Shown: positions 42,402-50,076, counted from the stretch's first letter. The stretch is DNA of 64,000 nt from an uncultured Bryobacterales bacterium (GCA_958295955.1 OY282420.1:4359063-4423062), one strand, 5' to 3'. Notes: generated by a model from the sequence alone, not told the origin. Numbers and translations are program-made.

Positions 42402-43592
42402 CTACTTTCCCTTTTTGGCCGAAGTCGAAGGAGGGTTGCGCAAAACGAGTTTGGCGATCCGCTCCAGCATCGCGCGGAAGTAAGCGGGTCTCCTGCCCGC
42501 CTCATCCCGGCTCTCGTCCAGGTCGGCGGACGCGGCGGGCGCATACTCGAAAGGAAAACGATCGGCCAGCCCCGCCGGGCGGAAGCTCCAGCCCGCGGCG
42601 TTCGTCAGGAACGCGTCGGCGGCCGCGTTCTCGCGCGACAGCGCCGCCGCATCGGCCTCGCTGCCGTTCTCGTCGCTAATCATCAACACGGCGCGGTCGT
42701 ATTCCTTGAGTTGCCGCGAGCGCGCCAGCTTGTCCGCCGGACTCCGCCCGTTGCCCTGCAGCAGCACCACGTCGCAAACGCGCGCGAGCGATATCGGATA
42801 CGACATCGTCGAGCTCGTCGAAGCGCCGATCGGAAGGCTGAATTCCGCATCCTGAAACTCTTCCCGCACGGCGCGGATCAAGTTGTCGATGTTGCGCGGA
42901 ATGAAACGGCGGTGATCCCAGCTATCGCCTTGCATATCCCAGGCATCGGCCAAATCGAGGATCACGTTTCTGGCGTCCCGCGCGATCAGGCGCCGGGCCA
43001 CGTTGCGCGCAGCCGCAACGACCGCTGCCGGCGAGCTCAGAGCTTCGTCCTGATACTGCTGGAACAGGATGAGGCACAGAACTATCCCGCGCTTGTTCGT
43101 TTCCTCAATCAGGCGGTCGAGCCGCGAAACCCACGCCGGCTTGAGTGAGCCGTCGGCGCGGTACGCGCTGATCAGGGCGCCGGCGCCGCGGCCCAAATCC
43201 GCGCTGCGCCCGCGCGCGATGCCGTTGACTTGCGGCGCATATCCCGGGTCCGCGCCTTGCAGGCTGACGATAATGCCGCCGATGCCGTGCTGCTTATAGA
43301 TATCCAGTTGCGCGATGAGCCGGCTCGTGTTCGCCTCGGGGTCGAACTTGTTCTCGGTCAGCCATTCGTCGTCGAACAGCCCCTGCGAGACGCGCAGCAT
43401 GGCCAGGCTGCCGCGCAACCTCCTGCGGTAGGAAGCGCTTCCGTTGGTCTGCGACCAGGGCGCGCCTCTGGAGCTTCGAACATAAAAACGGTCTTGCTTG
43501 TAGCGCGGACCCAGCATCGAGCCGGTCGCGATCTCCAGCGCAGCCGCCGGCCAAGCTGCGAGAGACGCGAGGAAAAGAGCGGCTATACGCAT
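42402..43592 (-). CDS. Secreted protein, possible glycoside-hydrolase-like TIM barrel
   Basis: This 396-residue protein has a signal peptide (MRIAALFLASLAAWPAAAL). The mature part alternates short hydrophobic strands and helices: GIGGIIVSLQGADPGYAP, LDRLIEETNKRGIVLCLILFQQYQDE, ARNVILDLADAWD, VCDVVLLQGNG and AVLMISDENG, compatible with a (beta/alpha)8 barrel such as GH5-like proteins. I do not see an N-E-P or equivalent catalytic pair, so the activity is uncertain. It is the first gene of a set with the Gfo/Idh protein (coupled) and perhaps fumC. Confidence 0.62.
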   Translation of the reverse strand: MRIAALFLASLAAWPAAALEIATGSMLGPRYKQDRFYVRSSRGAPWSQTNGSASYRRRLRGSLAMLRVSQGLFDDEWLTENKFDPEANTSRLIAQLDIYKQHGIGGIIVSLQGADPGYAPQVNGIARGRSADLGRGAGALISAYRADGSLKPAWVSRLDRLIEETNKRGIVLCLILFQQYQDEALSSPAAVVAAARNVARRLIARDARNVILDLADAWDMQGDSWDHRRFIPRNIDNLIRAVREEFQDAEFSLPIGASTSSTMSYPISLARVCDVVLLQGNGRSPADKLARSRQLKEYDRAVLMISDENGSEADAAALSRENAAADAFLTNAAGWSFRPAGLADRFPFEYAPAASADLDESRDEAGRRPAYFRAMLERIAKLVLRNPPSTSAKKGK

Positions 43593-43688
43593 ACGGACGG
43601 ACGAAGAAGGGCCGATAAAAGCAGCGATGGACAGTTGGCGGAAACGGTTGATCTTACCATGAAGGCCGCCGCGCGGACGGTATGCCGG

Positions 43689-44609
43689 TCAGAGCGGCGC
43701 AGCCGCCTTGCGGGCGAAAAGTCCGCTGCCGCGAGGGCCGTTCCACCAACTGCGGAACCACACCTTGAAGGCGACGGCCTGCTCGCGCCGGATGAGCGAC
43801 AAGGGAACGGCGAACGACGCCTTGCCCAGCCCGCGGCATTCCGCGATCAACTTGAAGCCCCAGGGGATCGGCAGTTTCCGAATCTGCTCCATCGCGTCTT
43901 CGACGGAAGAGGCAAACTCGTGAAAACGCACGGAGTCGCCGGCGGCGTGCGCCTCCAGCGCGCCGGCAATCAACTCCGGCAGGACGGCGGCGATGCCGGA
44001 AATAATGCCGTCGCAGCAACCGGCTTGCAGCGCGGCGGCAAGCATGTCGCCCCGGCCGACGAACCGGGCGGCGCCGCAACCGGTGAGACTGACGCGGTTG
44101 AGCGCCTCCAGCGACCCGCTGCTGTCGCGCACTCCGATCAGGTTGGGAATCTCGCAGCACAACCCCGCGGCCGTAGCGGGCTCGACCGGCGTCGCATGAC
44201 GGGGCACGTTTGACAGAATCAGCGGCCCCTCGATCTTGCGGGCCACTTCGTCGTAGAAGGCGCGGATGTCCGATTGCCCGTAGAGGTAGTAGGATGGCGG
44301 CGGCAACAGAACGGCGTCCGCGCCCATCTCGAACGCTTCCGCGCCCAAGCGGGTCGCCTGCGCCGCGGACGGAGCTCCGATGCCGCAAACGAGCCGGGCG
44401 CCTTCCGCCGCCTTGCGGGCGCGCATGAACATCTCCAGCCGTTCGTCGGAGCTCATGCCCACGTATTCACCCTCGGCGGCGCCTACGCAGAGACCTTGCG
44501 CTCCTTTTTCCAGGGCAAAAATCGCGCTGCGGTAAAATGCTCGAAAGTCGATGCAGCCCTGCTCGTCTCTCGGCGTAACCAGCGAGGCGATGGGCTGCGC
44601 ATCCTGCAT
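43689..44609 (-). CDS. DapA/DHDPS-superfamily protein lacking the catalytic residues
   Basis: This 306-residue protein is read from ATG 44609. It follows dihydrodipicolinate synthase colinearly: GLCVGAAEGEYVGMSSDER, GADAVLLPPPSYYLYGQSDI, PLILSNVPRHATPVEP, NLIGVRDSSGSLEAL, FVGRGDM. At the E. coli DHDPS positions, Schiff-base Lys161 is R161, Tyr133 is S133 and Thr44 is A44; Tyr107 is kept. It therefore cannot make the usual pyruvate Schiff base and is either inactive or a binding or altered enzyme. It is divergent from the M28 peptidase gene with only 15 bp between. Confidence 0.85.
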   Translation of the reverse strand: MQDAQPIASLVTPRDEQGCIDFRAFYRSAIFALEKGAQGLCVGAAEGEYVGMSSDERLEMFMRARKAAEGARLVCGIGAPSAAQATRLGAEAFEMGADAVLLPPPSYYLYGQSDIRAFYDEVARKIEGPLILSNVPRHATPVEPATAAGLCCEIPNLIGVRDSSGSLEALNRVSLTGCGAARFVGRGDMLAAALQAGCCDGIISGIAAVLPELIAGALEAHAAGDSVRFHEFASSVEDAMEQIRKLPIPWGFKLIAECRGLGKASFAVPLSLIRREQAVAFKVWFRSWWNGPRGSGLFARKAAAPL

Positions 44610-44624
44610 GGGGTTCCTAAAGAG

Positions 44625-46421
44625 ATGAACGAGACGACTGCAAGACTGTTCGCGAGGCCGGCGGCGAACGCTGAAAACAGGAACCGGCGCGCGGCCCGCC
44701 GCCTGCCGAAATTTGTAATCCATTCGCCGCATTGCTGTCAAGGGGCATGCGGATTTCTTGCCAAACCGTTCGGCGCGGCTTGCGCGCTCGTTTTGGCCGC
44801 CGCCGCGTTGCCGCTGCTTGCCGCCGGCGACGCCCCCGACCTCGAAGTCGTCAACCGCATTCGCACGGAGGCGTTCGACGACAGCCAGGTCATGGAGCAC
44901 ATCTTTCACCTGGTTGACGTGAACGGGCCGCGGATCACGAATTCGCCGGGATTTCAAGCTGCGGCCGACTGGGCCGTGGAGCAGCTCGGCGAATGGGGGC
45001 TGGTCAACGTCAAACAGGAAAAGTGGGGGCCGTTCGGGCAGGGCTGGTCGCGGGAATACTTCTCGGCGCACCTGGTCTCGCCCGGATACGAGCAACTGAT
45101 CGGAGTGCCTCTGGGCTGGAGTCCTTCGACCGAGGGCAAGCTGAGCGGAACGCCCAAGATCGCAGTTCTCCAGCGGGAGCGCACCTTCCGCCGCGACGAA
45201 CAGGCTGTCGACGAGTACATCGCCAAGTGGAAGGGCAAGCTCGACGGCGCGCTGCTGATGATCGCCGAGCCGAAGAAGCTTGCGCCGCGCGCGGCGCCCG
45301 CGCTGCATCGCTTTTCCGGGGAAGAACTGGCCGCGCTCGAGCGGGCGAGGCCGCCTGCGCCGCCGATCGACTACCTCGATTCCGATTTGGAAGTTCCGCG
45401 GGATGCTGAAGACCGCCGCAACTTCTTCGCCAAGGCGCCGGCCTGGTATTTCGAATGGCGCATGAAAGAAAGCCGGCGCATCCAGAGCAAGCTGAACGCC
45501 TTTCTGGTCGATGAGGGCGTGAAGCTGGTGATTTATCCCGCCGCGGGCGGCGACGGCGGCACCGTGTTTCCGCCCCGCGGGGGCAACCGCTTCGTCGAAG
45601 ACGCGCTGCCGCCGCCTTCGATCGCGCTGACTCCCGAGCACTACAACCGCGTTTACCGTCTGCTCGACAAGGGCGTCGCAGCGCAGATCGAAGTCGAAGT
45701 GCGGGCGACGTTCTACCGCGGCGACCTCGACTCGATCAACGTCGTGGGCGAGATACCGGGCGGCTCCAAGGCCGATGAGCTGGTGATGCTCGGCGGACAC
45801 CTCGACTCCACCGCCGCGGCGCTGGGCGCCACCGACAACGGCGCCGGATGCGCGGTCATGATGGAAGCCGTGCGGCTGCTGAAGAAACTCGACCTGCCCC
45901 TGGCGCGCACGGTGCGCATCGCGTTGTGGGGAGGCGAGGAACAGTACCTGCTCGGCTCGAGAGCGTACGTGAAAGAGCATTTCGGCGACCCGGAAACGAT
46001 GCAGCTCACGGCGCGGCACGAGAAGTTTGCCGGCTATTTCAACGTGGACAACGGAACGGGCAAGATACGAGGCGTCTATCTGCAAGGCAACGACCGCGTG
46101 CGGCCCATCTTCCGGCAATGGCTGGAGCCGTTCCGCGACCTGGGCGCAGGGACGCTGTCAATCCGCAAAACCGGCGGGACCGACCACCTTGCGTTCGACG
46201 CCGTGGGCTTGCCGGGCTTCCAGTTCATTCAAGACCGAGTGGAGTACGAAACGCGCACGCACCACTCGAACATGGATAACGTCGACCGCATTCAGCCGGC
46301 GGATCTGATCGAGGCGTCGGCGATCGTGGCCTCGTTCGTCTATCACGCGGCGAACCGCGAAGAGTTGCTGCCGCGCAAGCCGCTTCCCGATCCGCAGCCG
46401 CTGACCAAACCGGAACGGTAG
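44625..46421 (+). CDS. Exported M28-family zinc metallopeptidase
   Basis: This 598-residue protein has a hydrophobic signal at residues about 45-66 (FGAACALVLAAAALPLLAAGD), unusually far from ATG 44625, so the true start may be downstream at a non-ATG codon. The peptidase domain is in the second half: ELVMLGGHLDSTAAALGATDNGAGC (metal His and bridging Asp), RIALWGGEEQYLLGSR (catalytic Glu pair), YFNVDNG and the C-terminal THHSNMDN. A PA-type insertion precedes it (residues 150-360). It probably acts as an aminopeptidase or carboxypeptidase in the periplasm. Confidence 0.88.
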   Translation: MNETTARLFARPAANAENRNRRAARRLPKFVIHSPHCCQGACGFLAKPFGAACALVLAAAALPLLAAGDAPDLEVVNRIRTEAFDDSQVMEHIFHLVDVNGPRITNSPGFQAAADWAVEQLGEWGLVNVKQEKWGPFGQGWSREYFSAHLVSPGYEQLIGVPLGWSPSTEGKLSGTPKIAVLQRERTFRRDEQAVDEYIAKWKGKLDGALLMIAEPKKLAPRAAPALHRFSGEELAALERARPPAPPIDYLDSDLEVPRDAEDRRNFFAKAPAWYFEWRMKESRRIQSKLNAFLVDEGVKLVIYPAAGGDGGTVFPPRGGNRFVEDALPPPSIALTPEHYNRVYRLLDKGVAAQIEVEVRATFYRGDLDSINVVGEIPGGSKADELVMLGGHLDSTAAALGATDNGAGCAVMMEAVRLLKKLDLPLARTVRIALWGGEEQYLLGSRAYVKEHFGDPETMQLTARHEKFAGYFNVDNGTGKIRGVYLQGNDRVRPIFRQWLEPFRDLGAGTLSIRKTGGTDHLAFDAVGLPGFQFIQDRVEYETRTHHSNMDNVDRIQPADLIEASAIVASFVYHAANREELLPRKPLPDPQPLTKPER

Positions 46422-46572
46422 TTGAAGAAACGCGGGAGTTGCGCAAGTAAGACTGACTTGACTGTTTTACCTCGTACCATGCAATCTGCCTTTACTGCGC
46501 GTCGCGCTCCGCGGTAACATTCGAAGCTTAAGGATTTGATTACACATAGGAACAAGAACGGGGATCATTCCA

Positions 46573-47265
46573 ATGCGCATCCCGCAGCTTCCTGCCTCAA
46601 AGGGCAGTAAGAAGTGGCTACAAATTCTGGTCAACGAGTGTCCGAATCTGCTGCCACCCCTTCCTGGCCGGCTACAGTTGAAGACATCGGATATTCAGTG
46701 GAGTTCGCCGCTCCAGTGCGATGGATACTTTGAGTACCAAGACGACAAATTTCTCAATCGGCTCGAAATAGATCTGGAACAATATCCTCTCAATGAATTC
46801 TGGCCGAAACGGGGACCCCAATGGGACGGGCTCGCCAAAACCGGTGCGGGCAAGATAATTTTGGTCGAGGCCAAGTCACACATCGGGGAAATGCAAAGTG
46901 GGGGATCGCGAGCCACAGACCCGAAGTCGAGGCAAACCATATCCTCTAGCTTGAATATGACGCGGCAATCCTTGGGCGTAAATCCTGGGGCTGCTGATTG
47001 GATTTCCTCCCCCTACTTCCAGTATGCCAACCGTCTGGCGCACCTGTACCTGCTAGTCAAATTGAATGTCATCGACGCCTACCTGATGATGATTTACTTT
47101 CTGAACGACGCGGAGCAGAAAGGCCCGACCCAAATCTCGGAATGGGAAGAGGCTATCCGGGAACAGAACGCCTGCTTGGGCCTGCCCGATGATCACCATT
47201 TGTCTGGCCGAGTGATTTCTCTATACCCCAACGTTCGCGACATCAAGCAGCGGGTATCCTTCTAG
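46573..47265 (+). CDS. Hypothetical protein with PD-(D/E)XK nuclease-like motif
   Basis: This 230-residue protein has no signal or membrane segment. WPKRGPQWDGLAKTGAGKIIL followed by VEAKSH gives D85-x13-E99-A-K101, the spacing of a PD-(D/E)XK core, with a hydrophobic strand before E-x-K. Other conserved-looking parts are QSLGVNPGAADWISSPYFQYANRLAHLYLL and DAYLMMIYFLND. I believe similar stand-alone proteins exist in many bacteria without known function. Codon use is A+T-richer than the flanking genes. The promoter of the next gene begins directly at its stop codon. Confidence 0.7.
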   Translation: MRIPQLPASKGSKKWLQILVNECPNLLPPLPGRLQLKTSDIQWSSPLQCDGYFEYQDDKFLNRLEIDLEQYPLNEFWPKRGPQWDGLAKTGAGKIILVEAKSHIGEMQSGGSRATDPKSRQTISSSLNMTRQSLGVNPGAADWISSPYFQYANRLAHLYLLVKLNVIDAYLMMIYFLNDAEQKGPTQISEWEEAIREQNACLGLPDDHHLSGRVISLYPNVRDIKQRVSF

Positions 47266-47271
47266 TATAAT
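47266..47271 (+). promoter_or_regulatory. -10 hexamer TATAAT for the six-cysteine protein A gene
   Basis: Perfect TATAAT starting right after the preceding TAG stop and ending 10 nt before GTG 47282. Confidence 0.5.
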
Positions 47272-47281
47272 CGTCGGCATC

Positions 47282-47758
47282 GTGGAGGACAAGGGCAAGG
47301 GGTTAGTTGATCCCCAAGGTAACCCGATATCGACGGAGATATTACAGGCAAGGGAAGCAGCGAAGCGCAAAGCTGAATCGACAACCTACAGACCAGATCC
47401 GATAGCAGAGCGGGAAGCGGCGAAACGACCACCTAAACCACCGGGTTACCACAGTCCAGGTCGGAAAAAGAAAGAAGAACTAGGGCCGGGATGCACTTTT
47501 TTGATATTATGCTTGGTCAGTGTTTGCATGCTCGGTTTTTGTCTCTCGAACATCGGCGGAAACGGCGATACTAAGATCCGGCGACCCTACGAACCCCGTC
47601 GCAACACTGAATATCATGCTTGCATGGAGCGGCTAAGCTGCATGGATCATTACTCCGATTGCCTGGTTCAAACCGGCGACGATAACCATTGCCGCGACGT
47701 ACTGGCTAACTGTATTGTGCCTTGTATCGGGCTGCCTGGAACCCCTAACCCTAGATAA
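47282..47758 (+). CDS. Six-cysteine single-pass membrane protein A (unknown family)
   Basis: This 158-residue protein starts at GTG 47282. Layout: motif G-L-V-D-P-Q-G-N-P (7-15), charged Lys/Arg/Glu/Pro linker to residue 70 (ends RKKKEE), one transmembrane helix about 71-90 ending in LGFC, then a short extracytoplasmic tail with six cysteines at 114, 120, 127, 137, 144, 148 (C-x5-C-x6-C-x9-C-x6-C-x3-C). Positive charges before the helix predict the N-terminus inside and the cysteines outside, where three disulfides could form. It faces a convergent homologue with the same plan, 12 bp away. Function unknown. Confidence 0.72.
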   Translation: MEDKGKGLVDPQGNPISTEILQAREAAKRKAESTTYRPDPIAEREAAKRPPKPPGYHSPGRKKKEELGPGCTFLILCLVSVCMLGFCLSNIGGNGDTKIRRPYEPRRNTEYHACMERLSCMDHYSDCLVQTGDDNHCRDVLANCIVPCIGLPGTPNPR

Positions 47759-47770
47759 TTGTGTCCATGT

Positions 47771-48322
47771 TTACCGCCCAAACCTTGCATCACATGGTTT
47801 TCCGCAAGCATATGCCCATTCTGAACAGATGCGGATTTTGTCTAGTTTCTCCTTGTCCGTCTTGGCTTGTTGCGCCATCGTAACGCATTCGCGCGCTCCA
47901 TATTCGCAACCGGCATAAACTATACAATCCTCATACGTCGCTGCTTCGGTGTAATCCAAACCGCCCATTGCCTCGCGTGCTTGCCGAAAGGATAGGGAGT
48001 ATTCTTGCTCTGTCACGCCCTCAGTCGATGGGGTTTGCTGCGTTGTTCTGGCGCCGGCGTCCCGTGGATCTAAACCGCTGGTGTCGGTTTCGAGGCTGGT
48101 AACGCAAAACCCCATAAGCCCCGCAAGCCCTACTAGCCAACATGCCCAAATTAACGGTTCAACCGGCTTAAGCTCTTGCTTCGGTGCGTGAACCGTTTTA
48201 GGCCGCGCCCGCGCCCGTGCTCGCAATTCTGCCTTGTGTGCTTCGTCCGCCCGCGTTTTCGCATCCGGTAACGGGTACCCATACTGGTCAACCAACCCGT
48301 CGTCCTTGCCGTCCGCGTTCAT
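47771..48322 (-). CDS. Six-cysteine single-pass membrane protein B (paralogue of A)
   Basis: This 183-residue protein starts at ATG 48322; a weak GATAAC hexamer lies 8 nt upstream. Layout mirrors protein A: motif G-L-V-D-Q-Y-G-Y-P (9-17), a basic linker (ELRARARARPKTV), a transmembrane helix about 56-77 ending in MGFC, a Thr/Ser/Gln-rich stalk (80-125), and six cysteines at 133, 139, 146, 166, 173, 177 (C-x5-C-x6-C-x19-C-x6-C-x3-C). Only the middle loop differs in length from A. Probably anchored in the inner membrane with an oxidised periplasmic domain. Function unknown. Confidence 0.72.
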   Translation of the reverse strand: MNADGKDDGLVDQYGYPLPDAKTRADEAHKAELRARARARPKTVHAPKQELKPVEPLIWACWLVGLAGLMGFCVTSLETDTSGLDPRDAGARTTQQTPSTEGVTEQEYSLSFRQAREAMGGLDYTEAATYEDCIVYAGCEYGARECVTMAQQAKTDKEKLDKIRICSEWAYACGKPCDARFGR

Positions 48323-48348
48323 GTCGATAGGTTATCAGAATGCTTGTT

Positions 48349-48684
48349 TCAGCGTCCGTGCCCCTTAATGCCTTGTGTTTGATTCCGGCCATTGTCAGCC
48401 CCATTAGGGTGTCGGAAGTATTGGTTTTCCGCGCCGGCCTTTCGCGTTTTTCGGGTCTCACGGCCTGATCCCATTGAAACATGAGTGTTTACGTCTTTAT
48501 TTCTCCAGAATCTATCAGGCCCCGTGTAATCAAAAGGAGTGCCTGACCACGCTGCGCGAAACTCGGGTACACTGCCGTTCGGGAGGTCCGCTGCATGGCC
48601 GGCCGGAACGTTATCGCTCATATCGATGCTCGTTTTGCCGAACTTAGCGCCAAGATCGATGCCTAGGGAGCCTCGTACCGTCAT
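48349..48684 (-). CDS. Doubtful small ORF (111 residues)
   Basis: Polar, Gly/Asn/Arg-rich product (GIDLGAKFGKTSIDMSDNVP, then a basic tail ending GIKGHGR) without a recognisable domain, signal or membrane segment. No Shine-Dalgarno or clear -10 precedes ATG 48684. It could be a genuine island gene, a decayed remnant or chance. Its ATG abuts that of the plus-strand mini-ORF (CATATG). Confidence 0.3.
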   Translation of the reverse strand: MTVRGSLGIDLGAKFGKTSIDMSDNVPAGHAADLPNGSVPEFRAAWSGTPFDYTGPDRFWRNKDVNTHVSMGSGRETRKTRKAGAENQYFRHPNGADNGRNQTQGIKGHGR

Positions 48685-48759
48685 ATGATTGGGGTACTAA
48701 TCGGCTTGCTGGGCACTGCCGTGATTAGCGGCATAGTTGCGCTCTTCCTTCGCGGCTAG
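48685..48759 (+). CDS. Possible 24-residue hydrophobic membrane peptide
   Basis: ATG 48685 to TAG 48759 encodes MIGVLIGLLGTAVISGIVAL plus FLRG, a single hydrophobic helix with a basic end, like small membrane peptides or type I toxins. A GGGAG lies 15 nt upstream, farther than ideal. Size makes chance hard to exclude. Confidence 0.3.
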   Translation: MIGVLIGLLGTAVISGIVALFLRG

Positions 48760-48811
48760 ACCTCCGGCGTAAGAAGATCGCCGGACACGCGGCTCGCTCG
48801 GCTAAGAGGCG

Positions 48812-49360
48812 TCAGATGCGGTACTGCGCCAGCGTCCGCTCCCACTTCCCCTGAGCCTTGAGCAGCAGTTCGACGACGTCGCGGATGACGCCGCGGCCGC
48901 CTCTCGCGGGCGTCTGCCAGTGAATCGACTCGCGGACTTCCGGCCGGGCGTCGGCAGGCCCCGCGGCCAGGCCGACCCGCTTCAGCAGCGGCAGGTCGGT
49001 CACGTCGTCGCCGATGTAGGCGACTTGCTCCGCGGCAAGCCCCGCGTCCTGCAAGATGTCCTCGAACGAGGCCAGCTTGTCGGTGCGTCCCTCGACGAGG
49101 TAGCGCATATGCACTGAGCGGGCGCGCTCCCGCACGGCGAGGCCGCCGCGGCCGGTGACGATGCCGGCTTCGATGCCGGCTTCGCGCAGCCACTTGAAGG
49201 CGATGCCGTCCCGGCAATCGAACGCCTTGGTTTCGACAACCGCGCCGTCCGGCCCCGGAATGAAATAAATGGTTCCGTCGGTCAGCACGCCGTCGCAGTC
49301 CATCAGCAGCAGGCGGATCTTCGCCGCCCGATCGAGAAGTTCCTGGGGGTAGCCGCTCAT
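48812..49360 (-). CDS. kdsC: HAD phosphatase, KdsC-type (Kdo-8-phosphate phosphatase)
   Basis: This 182-residue protein is read from ATG 49360 (AGAGAGA just upstream); the frame extends further but without homology-like sequence. HAD motifs: LLLMDCDGVLTDGTIYF (nucleophile D21, acid D23), IVTGRGGLAV (motif II), LASFEDIL and the C-terminal YIGDDVTDLPLLKRVGL (motif III/IV). The compact capless size and TDG after the nucleophile fit KdsC, which removes phosphate from Kdo-8-phosphate for LPS inner core synthesis. It agrees with lpxA at 14.5 kb. No kdsA, kdsB or kdsD is adjacent. Confidence 0.9.
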   Translation of the reverse strand: MSGYPQELLDRAAKIRLLLMDCDGVLTDGTIYFIPGPDGAVVETKAFDCRDGIAFKWLREAGIEAGIVTGRGGLAVRERARSVHMRYLVEGRTDKLASFEDILQDAGLAAEQVAYIGDDVTDLPLLKRVGLAAGPADARPEVRESIHWQTPARGGRGVIRDVVELLLKAQGKWERTLAQYRI

Positions 49361-49412
49361 TCTCTCTTTTATCGCATGGCGGGCAGGGAACCGCTTGCCG
49401 TCAGAGTCCCTG

Positions 49413-49418
49413 TAGAAT
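49413..49418 (+). promoter_or_regulatory. -10-like hexamer TAGAAT for the HTH protein gene
   Basis: TAGAAT, 11 nt before ATG 49430. Confidence 0.35.
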
Positions 49419-49429
49419 AAACACGGCAG

Positions 49430-49981
49430 ATGAGTAGAGCGGCCGAATTGACGGGGCGGACCGGGCAATTCCGCGTAGAGGGGCTTCCGGGCCTGTCGAA
49501 AAATGCCGTGGACTTCCTTCGCCGACATCCGGAGGAAGCATGCATGGCGCTGGAAACCGCTGCCGCTCGGCATAAGGCGCTGGGCAACGGCGCTTCCGTC
49601 GATGTGCCGGAAAGTCTCAAGCCGTTCATCGTTAGCCGCCCGAGAAGCGCGGATATGCTCGACGTTGCGGAAGCCGCCGTGCGCCTGAGAATTTCTCCCT
49701 CAACAGTTTACAACTGGGTGGGCAACAGAAAGCTTCTTGCCTGGAAGCCGGCCGGCCGCCGCCGGACGATTCCCGCCGGGCAGATTCTCGGTCCGCGCAA
49801 GGTTGTTCCGGGCATCGCCAAGGTCCTGGATATTATCGGCAGTCCCGAGCTGACATGGACATTTTTGTCTCAGGAATGGCCTTTTGCCGCCGAGGTCGCA
49901 CGTCCTCTTGACAAGTTGGCTGCCGGGCAAGTCGAAGAAGTTGTCGGCGCAGCTCCCGGTTTCGGCACAACCTTTACGTGA
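49430..49981 (+). CDS. Helix-turn-helix protein with Xre/MbcA/ParS antitoxin-like C-terminus
   Basis: This 183-residue protein has three regions. Residues 1-70 are of unknown type. Residues about 77-118 (DMLDVAEAAVRLRISPSTVYNWVGNRKLLAWKP, RRTIPAGQIL) form an excisionase/MerR-like helix-turn-helix. Residues 128-175 (IAKVLDIIGSPELTWTFLSQEWPFA, then RPLDKLAAGQVEEVVGA) resemble the toxin-binding domain of Xre/MbcA/ParS antitoxins. No RES-type toxin follows; the next gene is gap. It may be an orphan antitoxin or a regulator. It is divergent from kdsC with 69 bp between. Confidence 0.7.
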   Translation: MSRAAELTGRTGQFRVEGLPGLSKNAVDFLRRHPEEACMALETAAARHKALGNGASVDVPESLKPFIVSRPRSADMLDVAEAAVRLRISPSTVYNWVGNRKLLAWKPAGRRRTIPAGQILGPRKVVPGIAKVLDIIGSPELTWTFLSQEWPFAAEVARPLDKLAAGQVEEVVGAAPGFGTTFT

Positions 49982-50076
49982 AAAGCCCGGCCTATCCACG
50001 TGAGCGGGTCGAGGCCGTACTCGTTGCAGTCAATCTTCCGTCCGCGCTTTTGCATCCCCCGCAAGAGAATTAGTAG

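Larger units (their letters stand above)
46430..48770. other. A+T-richer island of unknown genes
   Basis: By eye this 2.3-kb stretch is clearly less G+C-rich than its flanks and uses codons such as ATA, AAA, AGT and TTT freely. It holds a PD-(D/E)XK-like protein, two convergent six-cysteine membrane proteins and short doubtful ORFs. No integrase, transposase, terminal repeat or attachment site is visible. Flanks are the M28 peptidase and kdsC. Confidence 0.65.

Noticed and set aside
44610..46118. Minus-strand frame extending the DapA-like gene through the M28 gene
   Set aside because: The DapA-like protein begins properly at 44609; the rest is antisense of the peptidase with low-complexity Arg/Pro-rich sequence.
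46430..48770. Prophage or integrative element
   Set aside because: No integrase, transposase, phage structural gene, terminal repeat or tRNA junction is visible; called only a composition island.
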